Source: Tetzosporium hominis (GTDB lineage: Bacteria > Bacillota > Bacilli > Bacillales_A > Planococcaceae). Taken from it: 64,000 nt of DNA. The stretch is taken from positions 1 through 64,000 of the forward strand of contig NZ_NOKQ01000187.1 of NCBI RefSeq assembly GCF_002265435.1, written 5' to 3'. Positions 25,697 to 33,599 of the stretch are shown here, piece by piece (the first letter of the stretch is position 1; each line of letters opens with the position of its first letter). Made by a program: the position numbers and the translations under genes. The notes below the pieces were generated by a model. It saw only the letters and a list, made by a program, of their open reading frames with translations. It did not search any database and was not told the origin of the DNA.

Positions 25697-26406
25697 CGAT
25701 GCTTGCAGTGAAAGATATTGATGTATACTATGGCAATATTCAAGCTTTAAAAGGAGTCACGGTAACTGTTGAAGAAGGAGAAATCGTCACGCTGATTGGT
25801 GCGAATGGCGCTGGCAAAAGTACACTTCTTAAAACATTGTCTGGCTTGTTGAAACCGAAGTCAGGAACCATTGAGTTTCTAGGGAACTCTATTGCTGGTA
25901 AACCTGCACAAGGAATTGTGAAGTCTGGTATCTCCCACGTTCCAGAAGGACGTCGTGTGTTTGCGAACTTAACAGTTGAAGAGAATCTAGAGCTTGGTGC
26001 TTTTCTTAGAAAAGATAAAAAAGGCATTGATGCTGACATGAAGAAAGTCTATGATACGTTTCCGCGACTTCTAGAACGCCGGAAACAAATGTCCGGAACG
26101 CTCTCAGGTGGAGAACAGCAGATGTTAGCTATGGGACGTGCCATCATGGCAAAACCGAAGCTTCTGCTTCTAGATGAGCCTTCAATGGGGTTAGCTCCTT
26201 TAATGGTAAAAACCATATTCGAAGTCGTTAAGGACATTAATGCACAAGGCACGACCATCTTACTGGTTGAGCAGAACGCTAATATGGCGCTTTCTGTGGC
26301 GAGCAGAGGTTACGTAATTGAAACAGGTAAAGTCGTGCTTTCTGGTTCGGCAGATGAGCTTCAAAGTTCAGAAGAAGTTCGCAAAGCTTACTTAGGAGGG
26401 CATTAA
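25693..26406 (+). CDS. livF: Branched-chain amino acid ABC transporter ATPase LivF
   Basis: 237-residue ABC ATPase with Walker A GANGAGKSTLL, HVPEGRRVFANLTVEENL typical of LivF, signature LSGGEQQMLAMGRA, and Walker B LLLLDEPSMGLAPLMV. GAGGAGG lies just upstream, inside livG. ATG 25693 overlaps the livG stop; ATG 25699 is an alternative. It is the last gene of the operon and is followed by a strong terminator. Confidence 0.95.
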   Translation: MTMLAVKDIDVYYGNIQALKGVTVTVEEGEIVTLIGANGAGKSTLLKTLSGLLKPKSGTIEFLGNSIAGKPAQGIVKSGISHVPEGRRVFANLTVEENLELGAFLRKDKKGIDADMKKVYDTFPRLLERRKQMSGTLSGGEQQMLAMGRAIMAKPKLLLLDEPSMGLAPLMVKTIFEVVKDINAQGTTILLVEQNANMALSVASRGYVIETGKVVLSGSADELQSSEEVRKAYLGGH

Positions 26407-26408
26407 GA

Positions 26409-26450
26409 AAACCGCTCACAACTTATTATGTTGTGGGCGGTTTGCTTTTT
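26409..26450. terminator. Terminator of livKHMGF
   Basis: A 14-bp stem (26409-26422 with 26430-26443, one G-T pair) with 7-nt loop is followed by GCTTTTT. The stop codon of the leftward gene at 26426 lies in it, so it separates two convergent genes. Confidence 0.9.
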
Positions 26451-26806
26451 GCAAGGAGATAGCGGATTCCTTCAACTATTACAGCTAAAACTAGACCGAA
26501 TGCTGTGAAAATAAATAAGGATAGAAGACCAGCTAGATCTCCGAACTCACCAGAAGAAAAAAGGAAGCTCCGAAACATCTCAAAAAATCCGATAGCAAGT
26601 CCGATTAAAAAGATGAAGACACCTTTTCGTAAGTTTAAAAATGCTAAAGCCCCTGCAAATAAACCTGCAGCTAAGCCATAAGCAATGATCGTGACGACAT
26701 TAGAAGTCGTAAGTGGTTGATCAAGAACTATTCCCACTCCTAGGAGCAAAAGAAAGAGTGTAATGGACATAACGAGTACGCCCAAAGTTTTATAATTGGC
26801 ATTCAT
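26426..26806 (-). CDS. Four-segment membrane protein, unknown
   Basis: 126-residue, highly hydrophobic protein with about four predicted membrane segments and a short basic tail (RYLLAKSKPPTT). The tandem arrangement of helices (TIIAYGLAAGLFAGALAFLNLRKGVFIFLIGLAIGF) has no motif I recognise. A GGGGAAATGAA stretch precedes the ATG. It is divergent from the OsmC gene and convergent with livF. No function is assigned. Confidence 0.6.
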   Translation of the reverse strand: MNANYKTLGVLVMSITLFLLLLGVGIVLDQPLTTSNVVTIIAYGLAAGLFAGALAFLNLRKGVFIFLIGLAIGFFEMFRSFLFSSGEFGDLAGLLSLFIFTAFGLVLAVIVEGIRYLLAKSKPPTT

Positions 26807-26864
26807 TTCATTTCCCCGCTTTCTGATTTCAAGTATACTAATAAAAAAGAAAGGATGTAAATGG

Positions 26865-27299
26865 ATGCGACACTCATTTCACCAGTCTCTACACTGGAAC
26901 CATAAACGCAACACTGTGGGAGAAGTGACTCTTGCAGGACACACTCATCAATTCTCGATTCCTGCTTCTCTTGATGGACCAGGTAAAGGTACGAACCCAG
27001 ACGAGCTGTTACTAAGTTCAGCAGCCGGATGTTACATAATGACGTTAGGTGCCATGTTTGAGCGAAGTCAAATTACTCATGCGGAAATTGAACTTCACTC
27101 GGAACTTATTGTCGAAGTAAACGAAGGAATCTATAAGGTTCAGGAAATTCGACATCACCCGACCATTCGAAACTTCCCATCTAATAAAAAGAAAATTATT
27201 GAGCGATTGGTACACAAAGCCGATGAACGCTGTATGATAAGCAATGCATTGAAAGGGAATGTGCTTATCACAATCCATCCGTCTTTAGAGGAGGAATAA
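26865..27299 (+). CDS. OsmC/Ohr family protein
   Basis: 144-residue OsmC-type protein. The two redox-active cysteines of the family are present: one in SSAAGCYIMTLGAMFE, one in ADERCMISNALKGN. The N-terminal beta region includes GTNPDELLLSSAAG. OsmC/Ohr proteins are thiol peroxidases against organic hydroperoxides; the YhfA-like branch is less studied. The frame extends left to 26796, but AAAGGATG spaces ATG 26865. The next gene begins 8 nt downstream, with its ribosome site inside this coding sequence. Confidence 0.85.
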   Translation: MRHSFHQSLHWNHKRNTVGEVTLAGHTHQFSIPASLDGPGKGTNPDELLLSSAAGCYIMTLGAMFERSQITHAEIELHSELIVEVNEGIYKVQEIRHHPTIRNFPSNKKKIIERLVHKADERCMISNALKGNVLITIHPSLEEE

Positions 27300-27307
27300 A
27301 ATTATTT

Positions 27308-28831
27308 ATGAAAATAGTATTAAAAGATGCAACTTTTGTGACGATGACCGAACCAGGCCATCAAGTAGAATCTGTTCTAATAGAAGATGGAAAAATCATT
27401 CATACTGGCTCGTATCAAGAATTGAAAGCGCTAGCAGACAAAGAACGGAGCCTTGAGGGTAAAGTTGTCTATCCCGGTTTGATTGATAGTCATATGCATT
27501 TAATAGGACACGGTCAAAAAATTCTATCAGCTGACCTTTCTGTTTGTACGTCCATCCGTGAGTTGTTAGATATGGTCAGCACAGCATCACCGGTTTCAGG
27601 TTGGATTGTTTTGGAAGGCTGGAATGACAATACTCTAATGGAACAACGTCCTCCGCTTCGTGAAGAATTGGATGCTATTTATCCCGATACACCTGTCGTC
27701 TTGAAACGAATCTGTCGCCATGCGCTCCTAGCTAATTCAAAAGCTTTAGAATTAGCTGGTATAGATGAAAAAGTCGAAGAAGTTTCTGGAGGTGTCATCG
27801 GAAGAGTATCTGGTACGAATCAACTAAATGGTTTGTTTTATGATGAAGCTCAGCAACTGATCACAAAAGCCATTCCTGAACTATCTATTGATGATTTATC
27901 TTTTATTATTAAAGAGAGTATAAAAAATTTACATAGCTTAGGTCTAACAGGCGGGCACTCAGAAGATATGGCTTACTACGGGGCCTACACCAATCCTCTA
28001 ACAGCCTATAGAAATGCTTTAGGAACATCTTTTAGAGCGCACTTATTACGACATCACCATGTCTTTGAAGAGATGAACCATGAAAAAGGGGATGAGTTCC
28101 TAACATTTGGTTGTATGAAAATTTTTATGGATGGCTCACTTGGAGGTCATACAGCTTGGTTATCTGAACCGTATACAGATGAACCGCAGCTTCAAGGTGT
28201 CGCAATACATACAAAAGAGGCATTAGAAAACATGCTCAAAACTGCACGTTCCTACGGTGCTGGTATTGCAGTCCATGTGATTGGGGACAAAGCAACGGAA
28301 CAAGTGGTCGAGCTACTTGAAGCGTACCCAGCTCCAGAAGGCATTATGGACAGGCTAATCCACGTGAATGTGCTTTCTGAAAATCTTGTTACTCGTATTG
28401 CTAAACTAGGAGTCATGTGTGACATCCAACCGATGTTTGTTCCTTCTGATTTCCCGTGGGTGAAAGATCGTTTAGGCGAACAACGACTGGATTACGCTTA
28501 CGCTTGGAAGACGCTTCTTGAGAACGGAATTGGATTAGCAGGAGGTTCAGATGCACCTATTGAAACGGCAGATCCTTTGCTTGGAATTCAAGCAGCTATG
28601 AACAATCCGTATTTACCACATCAAGAGCTTTCAGCATTTGAAGCCATCTCTTTATATACAACTGGAGCCGCTCGTATTGCTGGCCAACAGGATCGCTTTG
28701 GACAGATTGCTCCAGGATTTTTTGCAGACTTCACAGTAGTATCAGAAGAGATAACGAAAGAGTCGATTGTCCATCTTACAATTGAAGCAACACTAGTGAA
28801 TGGGGAAACGGTTTATAGAAAGGACCAATAG
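27308..28831 (+). CDS. Amidohydrolase, YtcJ-like
   Basis: 507-residue metal-dependent hydrolase of the Amidohydro_3/YtcJ family. It has the metal-binding HxH in YPGLIDSHMHL, the ISLYTTGAARIAG C-terminal region, AVHVIGDKATEQVVEL (metal His), and GGSDAPIETADPLLGIQAA with the catalytic Asp. Substrate is unknown; YtcJ relatives hydrolyse N-substituted amides or exoenzyme-like esters. GAGGAGG lies 13 nt before the ATG, a rather long spacing. It is the middle gene of an osmC-amidohydrolase-pantothenate kinase run. Confidence 0.85.
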   Translation: MKIVLKDATFVTMTEPGHQVESVLIEDGKIIHTGSYQELKALADKERSLEGKVVYPGLIDSHMHLIGHGQKILSADLSVCTSIRELLDMVSTASPVSGWIVLEGWNDNTLMEQRPPLREELDAIYPDTPVVLKRICRHALLANSKALELAGIDEKVEEVSGGVIGRVSGTNQLNGLFYDEAQQLITKAIPELSIDDLSFIIKESIKNLHSLGLTGGHSEDMAYYGAYTNPLTAYRNALGTSFRAHLLRHHHVFEEMNHEKGDEFLTFGCMKIFMDGSLGGHTAWLSEPYTDEPQLQGVAIHTKEALENMLKTARSYGAGIAVHVIGDKATEQVVELLEAYPAPEGIMDRLIHVNVLSENLVTRIAKLGVMCDIQPMFVPSDFPWVKDRLGEQRLDYAYAWKTLLENGIGLAGGSDAPIETADPLLGIQAAMNNPYLPHQELSAFEAISLYTTGAARIAGQQDRFGQIAPGFFADFTVVSEEITKESIVHLTIEATLVNGETVYRKDQ

Positions 28832-28832
28832 A

Positions 28833-29642
28833 ATGTCTTCTTTAGGAATTGATGCAGGAGGTACGCTTGTCAAGTTGGCGTATTGGAAAGATGATGAAAT
28901 CCAGACAACGTATTTTCCTTCTGCACGCTTTGATCTCGTGAAAACGTGGATTTCGGAAACGATGAAAAATCCGCAAATTTGCATGACGGGAGGAAGAGCG
29001 AAACAGCTAGAACACTATTTAGGAAGTGAAAATTACCGCTATGTGGTTGAATTTGATGCCACAATCAAAGGGGTTCTTTACCAGTTGAAAAAAAGCGGTT
29101 CTCTAACTAAACGTACAATTATTACAAATATAGGAACAGGTACATCTATTCATTATTTAGATGGAGATGTGCACGAACGATTAGCTGGAACTGGAATCGG
29201 CGGAGGTACACTTCTTGGTCTGAGCAAAATTATGATTGGAACGGATGATTTCGAACAAATTGTAGCGAAAAGTGAGAAGGGTTCACGAAAATGGATCGAC
29301 GTTCGAGTTGAAGATATTTATCAACAAAATCAACTTCCAATTAAAGGGTCACTTACTGCTAGCAACTTTGGGGCATTACTGACAGTTGAGGCGGATATCA
29401 ACACGCCAGATGACTTAGTAGCCGGGATTCAAGGGATGATCGGAGAAGTTATTTCATCTCTTTCTATTCAAGCTGCTGACACAAAAAATTGTACAGATAT
29501 TATTTACATTGGAACGACACTTGAAAACAATGAAATGCTCCAAAATGTTATTTCCTCCTATACAATTTTAAAGGAAAAAACACCACTGTTCTTACCAGAA
29601 CATGGCTACAGTGGAGCGATTGGAGCTCTTTTAACAATTTAA
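28833..29642 (+). CDS. coaW: Type II pantothenate kinase
   Basis: 269-residue kinase of the ASKHA fold, close in length to S. aureus CoaW. The phosphate loop is SSLGIDAGGTLVKLAYW, and the second loop IITNIGTGTSIHYLDG and the adenosine region GTGIGGGTLLGLSKIM follow. It phosphorylates pantothenate, the first step to coenzyme A. The Staphylococcus type II enzyme is not feedback-inhibited by CoA. ATG 28833 is preceded by GAAAGGACC and lies one base after the amidohydrolase stop. I see no clear terminator behind it. Confidence 0.9.
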   Translation: MSSLGIDAGGTLVKLAYWKDDEIQTTYFPSARFDLVKTWISETMKNPQICMTGGRAKQLEHYLGSENYRYVVEFDATIKGVLYQLKKSGSLTKRTIITNIGTGTSIHYLDGDVHERLAGTGIGGGTLLGLSKIMIGTDDFEQIVAKSEKGSRKWIDVRVEDIYQQNQLPIKGSLTASNFGALLTVEADINTPDDLVAGIQGMIGEVISSLSIQAADTKNCTDIIYIGTTLENNEMLQNVISSYTILKEKTPLFLPEHGYSGAIGALLTI

Positions 29643-29651
29643 TCATTCTAT

Positions 29652-29680
29652 TTGCATTCTCTCCCAACTCATGGTATATT
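29652..29680 (+). promoter_or_regulatory. Promoter of the first cold-shock gene
   Basis: TTGCAT (29652-29657), 17 bp, TATATT (29675-29680). Transcription would begin near 29687, giving a leader of about 108 nt before the start codon, in keeping with long leaders of cold-shock mRNAs. Confidence 0.55.
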
Positions 29681-29718
29681 GTAATAGAATTATTTTTGTT
29701 CGGAGCGTTAGTAGGTGG

Positions 29719-29779
29719 CAACACTTTTACTTAACAGTGTTGAGCAAGGATAGTAACAAAAGTGTACATGCATGTACAC
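29719..29779 (+). promoter_or_regulatory. Structured 5' leader of the first cold-shock gene
   Basis: Two stem-capable elements lie in the leader. The first is CAACACT (29719-29725) with AGTGTTG (29736-29742). The second is a perfect 18-bp palindrome GTGTACATGCATGTACAC (29762-29779), ending one base before the GAGGAGG ribosome site. It could act as an RNA stem masking or presenting the ribosome site, or as a DNA operator. Confidence 0.55.
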
Positions 29780-29794
29780 GAGGAGGATACACAC

Positions 29795-29995
29795 ATGGAA
29801 CAAGGTAAAGTAAAATGGTTTAACTCAGAAAAAGGATTTGGATTCATCGAGCGCGAAGGTGGAGACGACGTATTCGTTCACTTCTCAGCTATCCAAGGCG
29901 AAGGTTTCAAAACTCTTGACGAAGGTCAAGACGTAACTTTCGAAATCGAGCAAGGTCAACGTGGCCTACAAGCTACTAACGTAACTAAAGCTTAA
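29795..29995 (+). CDS. Cold-shock protein, CspA family
   Basis: 66-residue single cold-shock domain with RNP1 (KGFGFIE) and RNP2 (DVFVHFSAI) RNA-binding motifs. It opens [19 protein letters not shown]. It acts as a single-stranded RNA/DNA binder. The frame extends upstream to 29762, but GAGGAGGATAC fixes the ATG at 29795. It is the first of three csp genes in this window. A long structured leader precedes it and a strong terminator follows. Confidence 0.95.
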   Translation: MEQGKVKWFNSEKGFGFIEREGGDDVFVHFSAIQGEGFKTLDEGQDVTFEIEQGQRGLQATNVTKA

Positions 29996-30007
29996 TTTTA
30001 CCCTTTC

Positions 30008-30038
30008 AAAAAGACCTCACTTGTGAGGTCTTTTTTTT
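30008..30038 (+). terminator. Terminator of the first cold-shock gene
   Basis: AAAAAGACCTCAC pairs with GTGAGGTCTTTTT across a very short loop, and the T tract extends to 30038. Confidence 0.9.
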
Positions 30039-30086
30039 GTCTCGAGATGTATAGAACGTTGCTCTAGAAATTTCATAACAATTCTC

Positions 30087-30473
30087 CTAACCTTTCCTCA
30101 ACTCTTCTGTAGCCAAACGATGCGCAGCCGCATTCTCCTTATCCTGAATCCACTTAATAAAATATAGTGGAACTTCACTCAATAGTGCTTCAATCTCAAA
30201 AAGGATCTCCTTATATTCGGGTCGCTTCACATACATCGTATCTACTGCCTGAAACACAATCTTCGAGTCGACTCGAATGGACAAAACATCCGGTTTCAAC
30301 TCAATCACTTCTTTCAAACCTTCACGAAGAGCAATAAACTCAGCGGTGTGATTGGAACAAACACCAATCTTTTTGCTAAGCATTCTTTTATGGCCGTCTC
30401 CTTTATAAAAAATTCCTATAGCGCTTTCACCAGGGTTGCCACGCGTGGCCGCATCCGTATAGAGTTCAATCAT
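30087..30473 (-). CDS. RNase H-like protein (YpeP-like)
   Basis: 128-residue RNase H fold protein. Of the four catalytic carboxylates, three are visible: Asp7 (ELYTDAATRGNPGES), Glu45 (NHTAEFIALREGL) and Asp69 (RVDSK). The fourth position, usually Asp in an NxxADxLA motif, is His118 (NAAAHRLA). That leaves catalytic activity uncertain. It resembles B. subtilis YpeP, and the small zinc protein gene downstream on the other strand matches ypeQ, supporting the synteny. It may cut RNA in RNA-DNA hybrids or act as a binding protein. Confidence 0.8.
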   Translation of the reverse strand: MIELYTDAATRGNPGESAIGIFYKGDGHKRMLSKKIGVCSNHTAEFIALREGLKEVIELKPDVLSIRVDSKIVFQAVDTMYVKRPEYKEILFEIEALLSEVPLYFIKWIQDKENAAAHRLATEELRKG

Positions 30474-30545
30474 TTTCTAGTTCCTTTCCTTGCAACCGTC
30501 TTCTAAAAACGATTATACTACTACAATAGATAAGGTGGGATAAAC

Positions 30546-30731
30546 ATGCTTTTACATCAAGTTGTAGAGGAGATCAACCGCTTGGAAGACGTTTATTGTG
30601 AAGACTGTCCAATCAAGCAAGATCTTCGCTCACGTAAAGGAAAGACAGCTGCACACCAATTTTGTATTTCTGGATGTTCTGTTGGTAAAGAGTTGCAGCA
30701 AATGGGTTCTAAACTCTATCAGACCACATAA
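30546..30731 (+). CDS. Small zinc-finger protein (YpeQ-like)
   Basis: 61-residue protein with cysteine pattern VYCEDCPIKQ and FCISGCSVG, a probable four-ligand zinc site with a nearby histidine. It resembles the YpeQ family of small zinc-finger proteins in Bacillales. GATAAGGTGGGATAAAC precedes the ATG. It is divergent from the RNase H-like gene. Function unknown. Confidence 0.7.
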   Translation: MLLHQVVEEINRLEDVYCEDCPIKQDLRSRKGKTAAHQFCISGCSVGKELQQMGSKLYQTT

Positions 30732-30757
30732 AAAAACCCTGCGCAAAATGCGCAGGG
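30730..30757 (-). terminator. Terminator of the second cold-shock gene
   Basis: Read on the minus strand, the 8-bp stem CCCTGCGC/GCGCAGGG with loop ATTTT is followed by seven T (plus-strand A run 30730-30736). On the plus strand it would lack a T tract. Confidence 0.85.
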
Positions 30758-30771
30758 GAAGTTTACATAAC

Positions 30772-30981
30772 TTATTCACTTAGGATTACTTGAACATCCG
30801 CAGCTTGTGGTCCTCGGTTACCTTCTACGGTACGGTAATGAACTTTTTGGCCTTCTTCTAACGTTCGGAACCCTTCACCTTGGATACCTGTAAAATGCAC
30901 AAACACGTCTTCACCATCCACGGATTCAATAAACCCGTAACCTTTTTCTGCATTAAACCATTTTACTTGTCCTTGTTGCAT
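30772..30981 (-). CDS. Cold-shock protein, CspA family (second copy)
   Basis: 69-residue cold-shock domain with KGYGFIE (RNP1) and DVFVHFTGI (RNP2). It is more divergent than the other two copies in the window ([10 protein letters not shown] and a longer tail DVQVILSE). GGGGGTCCCGGTACA precedes the ATG. It has its own promoter on the minus strand and a short leader of about 40 nt, without the long leader seen in the other two copies, so its regulation probably differs. Confidence 0.93.
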   Translation of the reverse strand: MQQGQVKWFNAEKGYGFIESVDGEDVFVHFTGIQGEGFRTLEEGQKVHYRTVEGNRGPQAADVQVILSE

Positions 30982-31028
30982 TGTACCGGGACCCCCTTCG
31001 TTAGAAAAATCAGATTATTACTAGATAA

Positions 31029-31057
31029 ACTATACAGGATTCGACGGTATCCGTCAA
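31029..31057 (-). promoter_or_regulatory. Promoter of the second cold-shock gene
   Basis: On the minus strand TTGACG (31052-31057), 17 bp, TATAGT (31029-31034) is near consensus. The inverted repeat GACGG-TAT-CCGTC (31043-31055) overlaps the -35 box and could be an operator. Confidence 0.65.
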
Positions 31058-31074
31058 TTTGAAAGGGGAAAACC

Positions 31075-31701
31075 ATGATGTGGGAAAAACTTGCTCCCTA
31101 TCTTGAAACATACTACAACCAATACGACGGAAGCCATGATATGGCACATATTGAACGCGTCTATGAGAACGCGGACCGTCTATTAAACCATTATCCGGAG
31201 GCAAATCGTCATTTGGTCACTTTTGCAGTCGGACTGCATGATGTAGAAGATAAAAAATACGCTACAGAAAACAGTGCAGCATTCATGGCATATATATTTG
31301 AAACGTTCGCTATTTCACCAGAAGAACAACTAAAGATTCGAACTATCATCGAACAAGTGTCTTTTAGTGGAGGTGCACAGGCAGATAGTCTAGAAGCGCA
31401 AATAGTGCAAGATGCCGATCGTTTAGATGCCATTGGTGCGGTAGGGATTGCACGAACATTCGCATTTGGAGGCGCAAAAAATCGCAAGCTCTATAATCAT
31501 AAAGAAGTCGAGGCCTATTGGGATGGACAACCATTAAAAAACGGTTCATCTGTGACTCATTTCTATGAAAAGCTTTTGAAATTAAAAGAATTGATGAATA
31601 CCGAACAGGCTCGTCAGATGGCAGAAGATCGCCATCAATTTATGGAACTCTTTTTAAACCAGTTGTATGAAGAAGTGGGGAATCAGCCGTGTCGCAATTG
31701 A
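31075..31701 (+). CDS. ypgQ: HD-domain phosphohydrolase (YpgQ-like)
   Basis: 208-residue HD-superfamily hydrolase. The metal ligands appear as SHDMAHIERVY (first His), GLHDVEDKKY (HD pair) and QDADRLDAIGAVGIARTF (final Asp). The B. subtilis homologue YpgQ is a metal-dependent (deoxy)nucleotide pyrophosphohydrolase. GAAAGGGGAAAACC precedes ATG 31075 (a second ATG follows at once). It overlaps the ABC-F gene by 13 nt, so the two are co-translated. Confidence 0.85.
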   Translation: MMWEKLAPYLETYYNQYDGSHDMAHIERVYENADRLLNHYPEANRHLVTFAVGLHDVEDKKYATENSAAFMAYIFETFAISPEEQLKIRTIIEQVSFSGGAQADSLEAQIVQDADRLDAIGAVGIARTFAFGGAKNRKLYNHKEVEAYWDGQPLKNGSSVTHFYEKLLKLKELMNTEQARQMAEDRHQFMELFLNQLYEEVGNQPCRN

Positions 31702-33569
31702 TCATTCAATCCTTGAAGAAAACTGTAGGAGAAAAAACGCTATTTGATTCAATCGAATTCACGATTTATAAAGGCGAAAAGATTGGGCTTGTAGGTAAGA
31801 ACGGTAGCGGGAAATCAACATTACTTCAAATTCTTGCTAAACGACTTGAAGCCGATCATGTTGTGATGGATCATCCTAAAGATTATTCGATTTCTTATTT
31901 GGAACAGCAGCCATCTCTGCCAGCAGGCAAAAGTGTCCTGGAAAGCATGTTCAGTGGCGACCTTGAAGTGATGAGACTCAATCGGGCTTATGAAGAAGCA
32001 CGTCTAGCAGCTGAACTGGACAGCACAAATATGAAATTGATTGAGACACTCCTTACTATACAGCAGCAAATGGAAGAGAAGAACGGGTGGGAAGTCAATA
32101 CAGCGGCTAAGCAAGCATTGACTAAACTCGGTATAGAAGATTTCACACAAGATGCAGGGACATTGTCCGGTGGCCAACAAAAAAGAGTAGCGCTAGCTCG
32201 AGCGCTAATTGAACCACATGACTTGTTGCTACTGGATGAGCCTACGAACCATCTGGATGTAGAGTCCACTGTTGCTTTAGAGGAATTAGTGAAGTCATAC
32301 AAAGGAGCAGTCCTTTTTGTAACGCATGACCGTGTATTCTTAGATCAAATCTCTACTTCCATTTTGGAAATCGATCAACAGCAGTTATTTCGCTACAAAG
32401 GGAATTACGAACAGTACTTGGAAAACAAAGCTATTCGCTACGAGCAACAACAGGCCGAGCACTCCAAGATTCAAAACCTTTACCGCAATGAACTGAAATG
32501 GGTGCGACGTGGGGCCAAAGCGCGTACGACAAAACAAAAAGCGAGACTTGACCGATTTGACGATATTCAAGTAAAAGCGAAACAAAAAGTATCTGTCGCG
32601 GATTTAGAAGTGAACTTGTCATCAAGCCGTCTCGGTAAAAAAGTCATGGAAGGGCATCAACTTGGAAAGCAGTTCGGCGATCGCCGTCTGTTTAGTGACT
32701 TCTCTTTCTTGCTTCAAAACAAAGACCGCATCGGAATCGTAGGAGAAAACGGTGCAGGTAAAACAACGCTGTTTTCGATACTTGCTGGACTAGAAGAACC
32801 GACTTCAGGAGAGCTTGACCGTGGACAGACTGTGAAAATCGGTTACTTTACTCAAGAACTTCCTGAGTTTGATTCGAATCAGCGTGTCCTTCATTATATT
32901 ACGGAAGAATCCAATTCGATAGAATCGACGACTGGTGAACGATTTTCTGCGGTTCAGATGTTAGAGCAGTTTTTATTCCCAACGTCGACCCATGGCACCC
33001 AGATTCGGAAACTCTCGGGAGGAGAAAAGAAGCGACTGTTCCTGTTGAAGTTGCTCATCCAGCAACCAAATGTGTTGTTATTAGATGAACCGACAAATGA
33101 TTTGGATTTAGATACTTTGACAGTCCTGGAGAATTATTTAGATACGTTCCCGGGAGTTGTGCTTACCATTTCGCATGATCGCTATTTTGTAGACCGAGTG
33201 ACGAACAAGCTTTGGATACTAGAGAATGGGCATGTAACGCAGACCCTTGATTCCTTCGAAGAGTATTTGGAACAGAGAAAAGCACAGGTAAAGGAAGAAA
33301 AAATGGAAGAGGTAACTGCCTCTCCTGAACCTGAAGTAAAAGAAAAAAAGAAACGACTTTCTTATAATGAGAAAAAAGAGTGGGAAACTATAGAAGACGA
33401 AATAGCAAAACTCGAACAACGAATCACGGAGCTGCAACAGCAAATTGATCAAGCGGGTTCCAATTATGAAACAATTCGTGTCGCCTCTTTACAATTGGAA
33501 GAAACAGAAGCGATTTTAGAAGAAAAAATGGAGCGATGGGCGTACTTAGAAGAAATTGTTTCTTCATGA
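31689..33569 (+). CDS. ABC-F ATPase, Uup/YfmR type
   Basis: 626-residue tandem ABC protein without membrane segments. Domain 1 has GKNGSGKST, LSGGQQKRVALARAL and LLLLDEPTNHLD. Domain 2 has GENGAGKTT, LSGGEKKRLFLL and LLLLDEPTNDLD. Between them is the interdomain linker rich in Arg/Lys (RRGAKARTTKQKARL), and the C-terminus is a charged coiled coil (about 530-626) as in Uup/YfmR. Such factors act at the ribosomal E site, for example to relieve stalling. The GTG start is preceded by GTGGGG inside ypgQ. Confidence 0.9.
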   Translation: MSQLIIQSLKKTVGEKTLFDSIEFTIYKGEKIGLVGKNGSGKSTLLQILAKRLEADHVVMDHPKDYSISYLEQQPSLPAGKSVLESMFSGDLEVMRLNRAYEEARLAAELDSTNMKLIETLLTIQQQMEEKNGWEVNTAAKQALTKLGIEDFTQDAGTLSGGQQKRVALARALIEPHDLLLLDEPTNHLDVESTVALEELVKSYKGAVLFVTHDRVFLDQISTSILEIDQQQLFRYKGNYEQYLENKAIRYEQQQAEHSKIQNLYRNELKWVRRGAKARTTKQKARLDRFDDIQVKAKQKVSVADLEVNLSSSRLGKKVMEGHQLGKQFGDRRLFSDFSFLLQNKDRIGIVGENGAGKTTLFSILAGLEEPTSGELDRGQTVKIGYFTQELPEFDSNQRVLHYITEESNSIESTTGERFSAVQMLEQFLFPTSTHGTQIRKLSGGEKKRLFLLKLLIQQPNVLLLDEPTNDLDLDTLTVLENYLDTFPGVVLTISHDRYFVDRVTNKLWILENGHVTQTLDSFEEYLEQRKAQVKEEKMEEVTASPEPEVKEKKKRLSYNEKKEWETIEDEIAKLEQRITELQQQIDQAGSNYETIRVASLQLEETEAILEEKMERWAYLEEIVSS

Positions 33570-33599
33570 TACACTGAAAGATAGAAAAGGAGTGATTCG

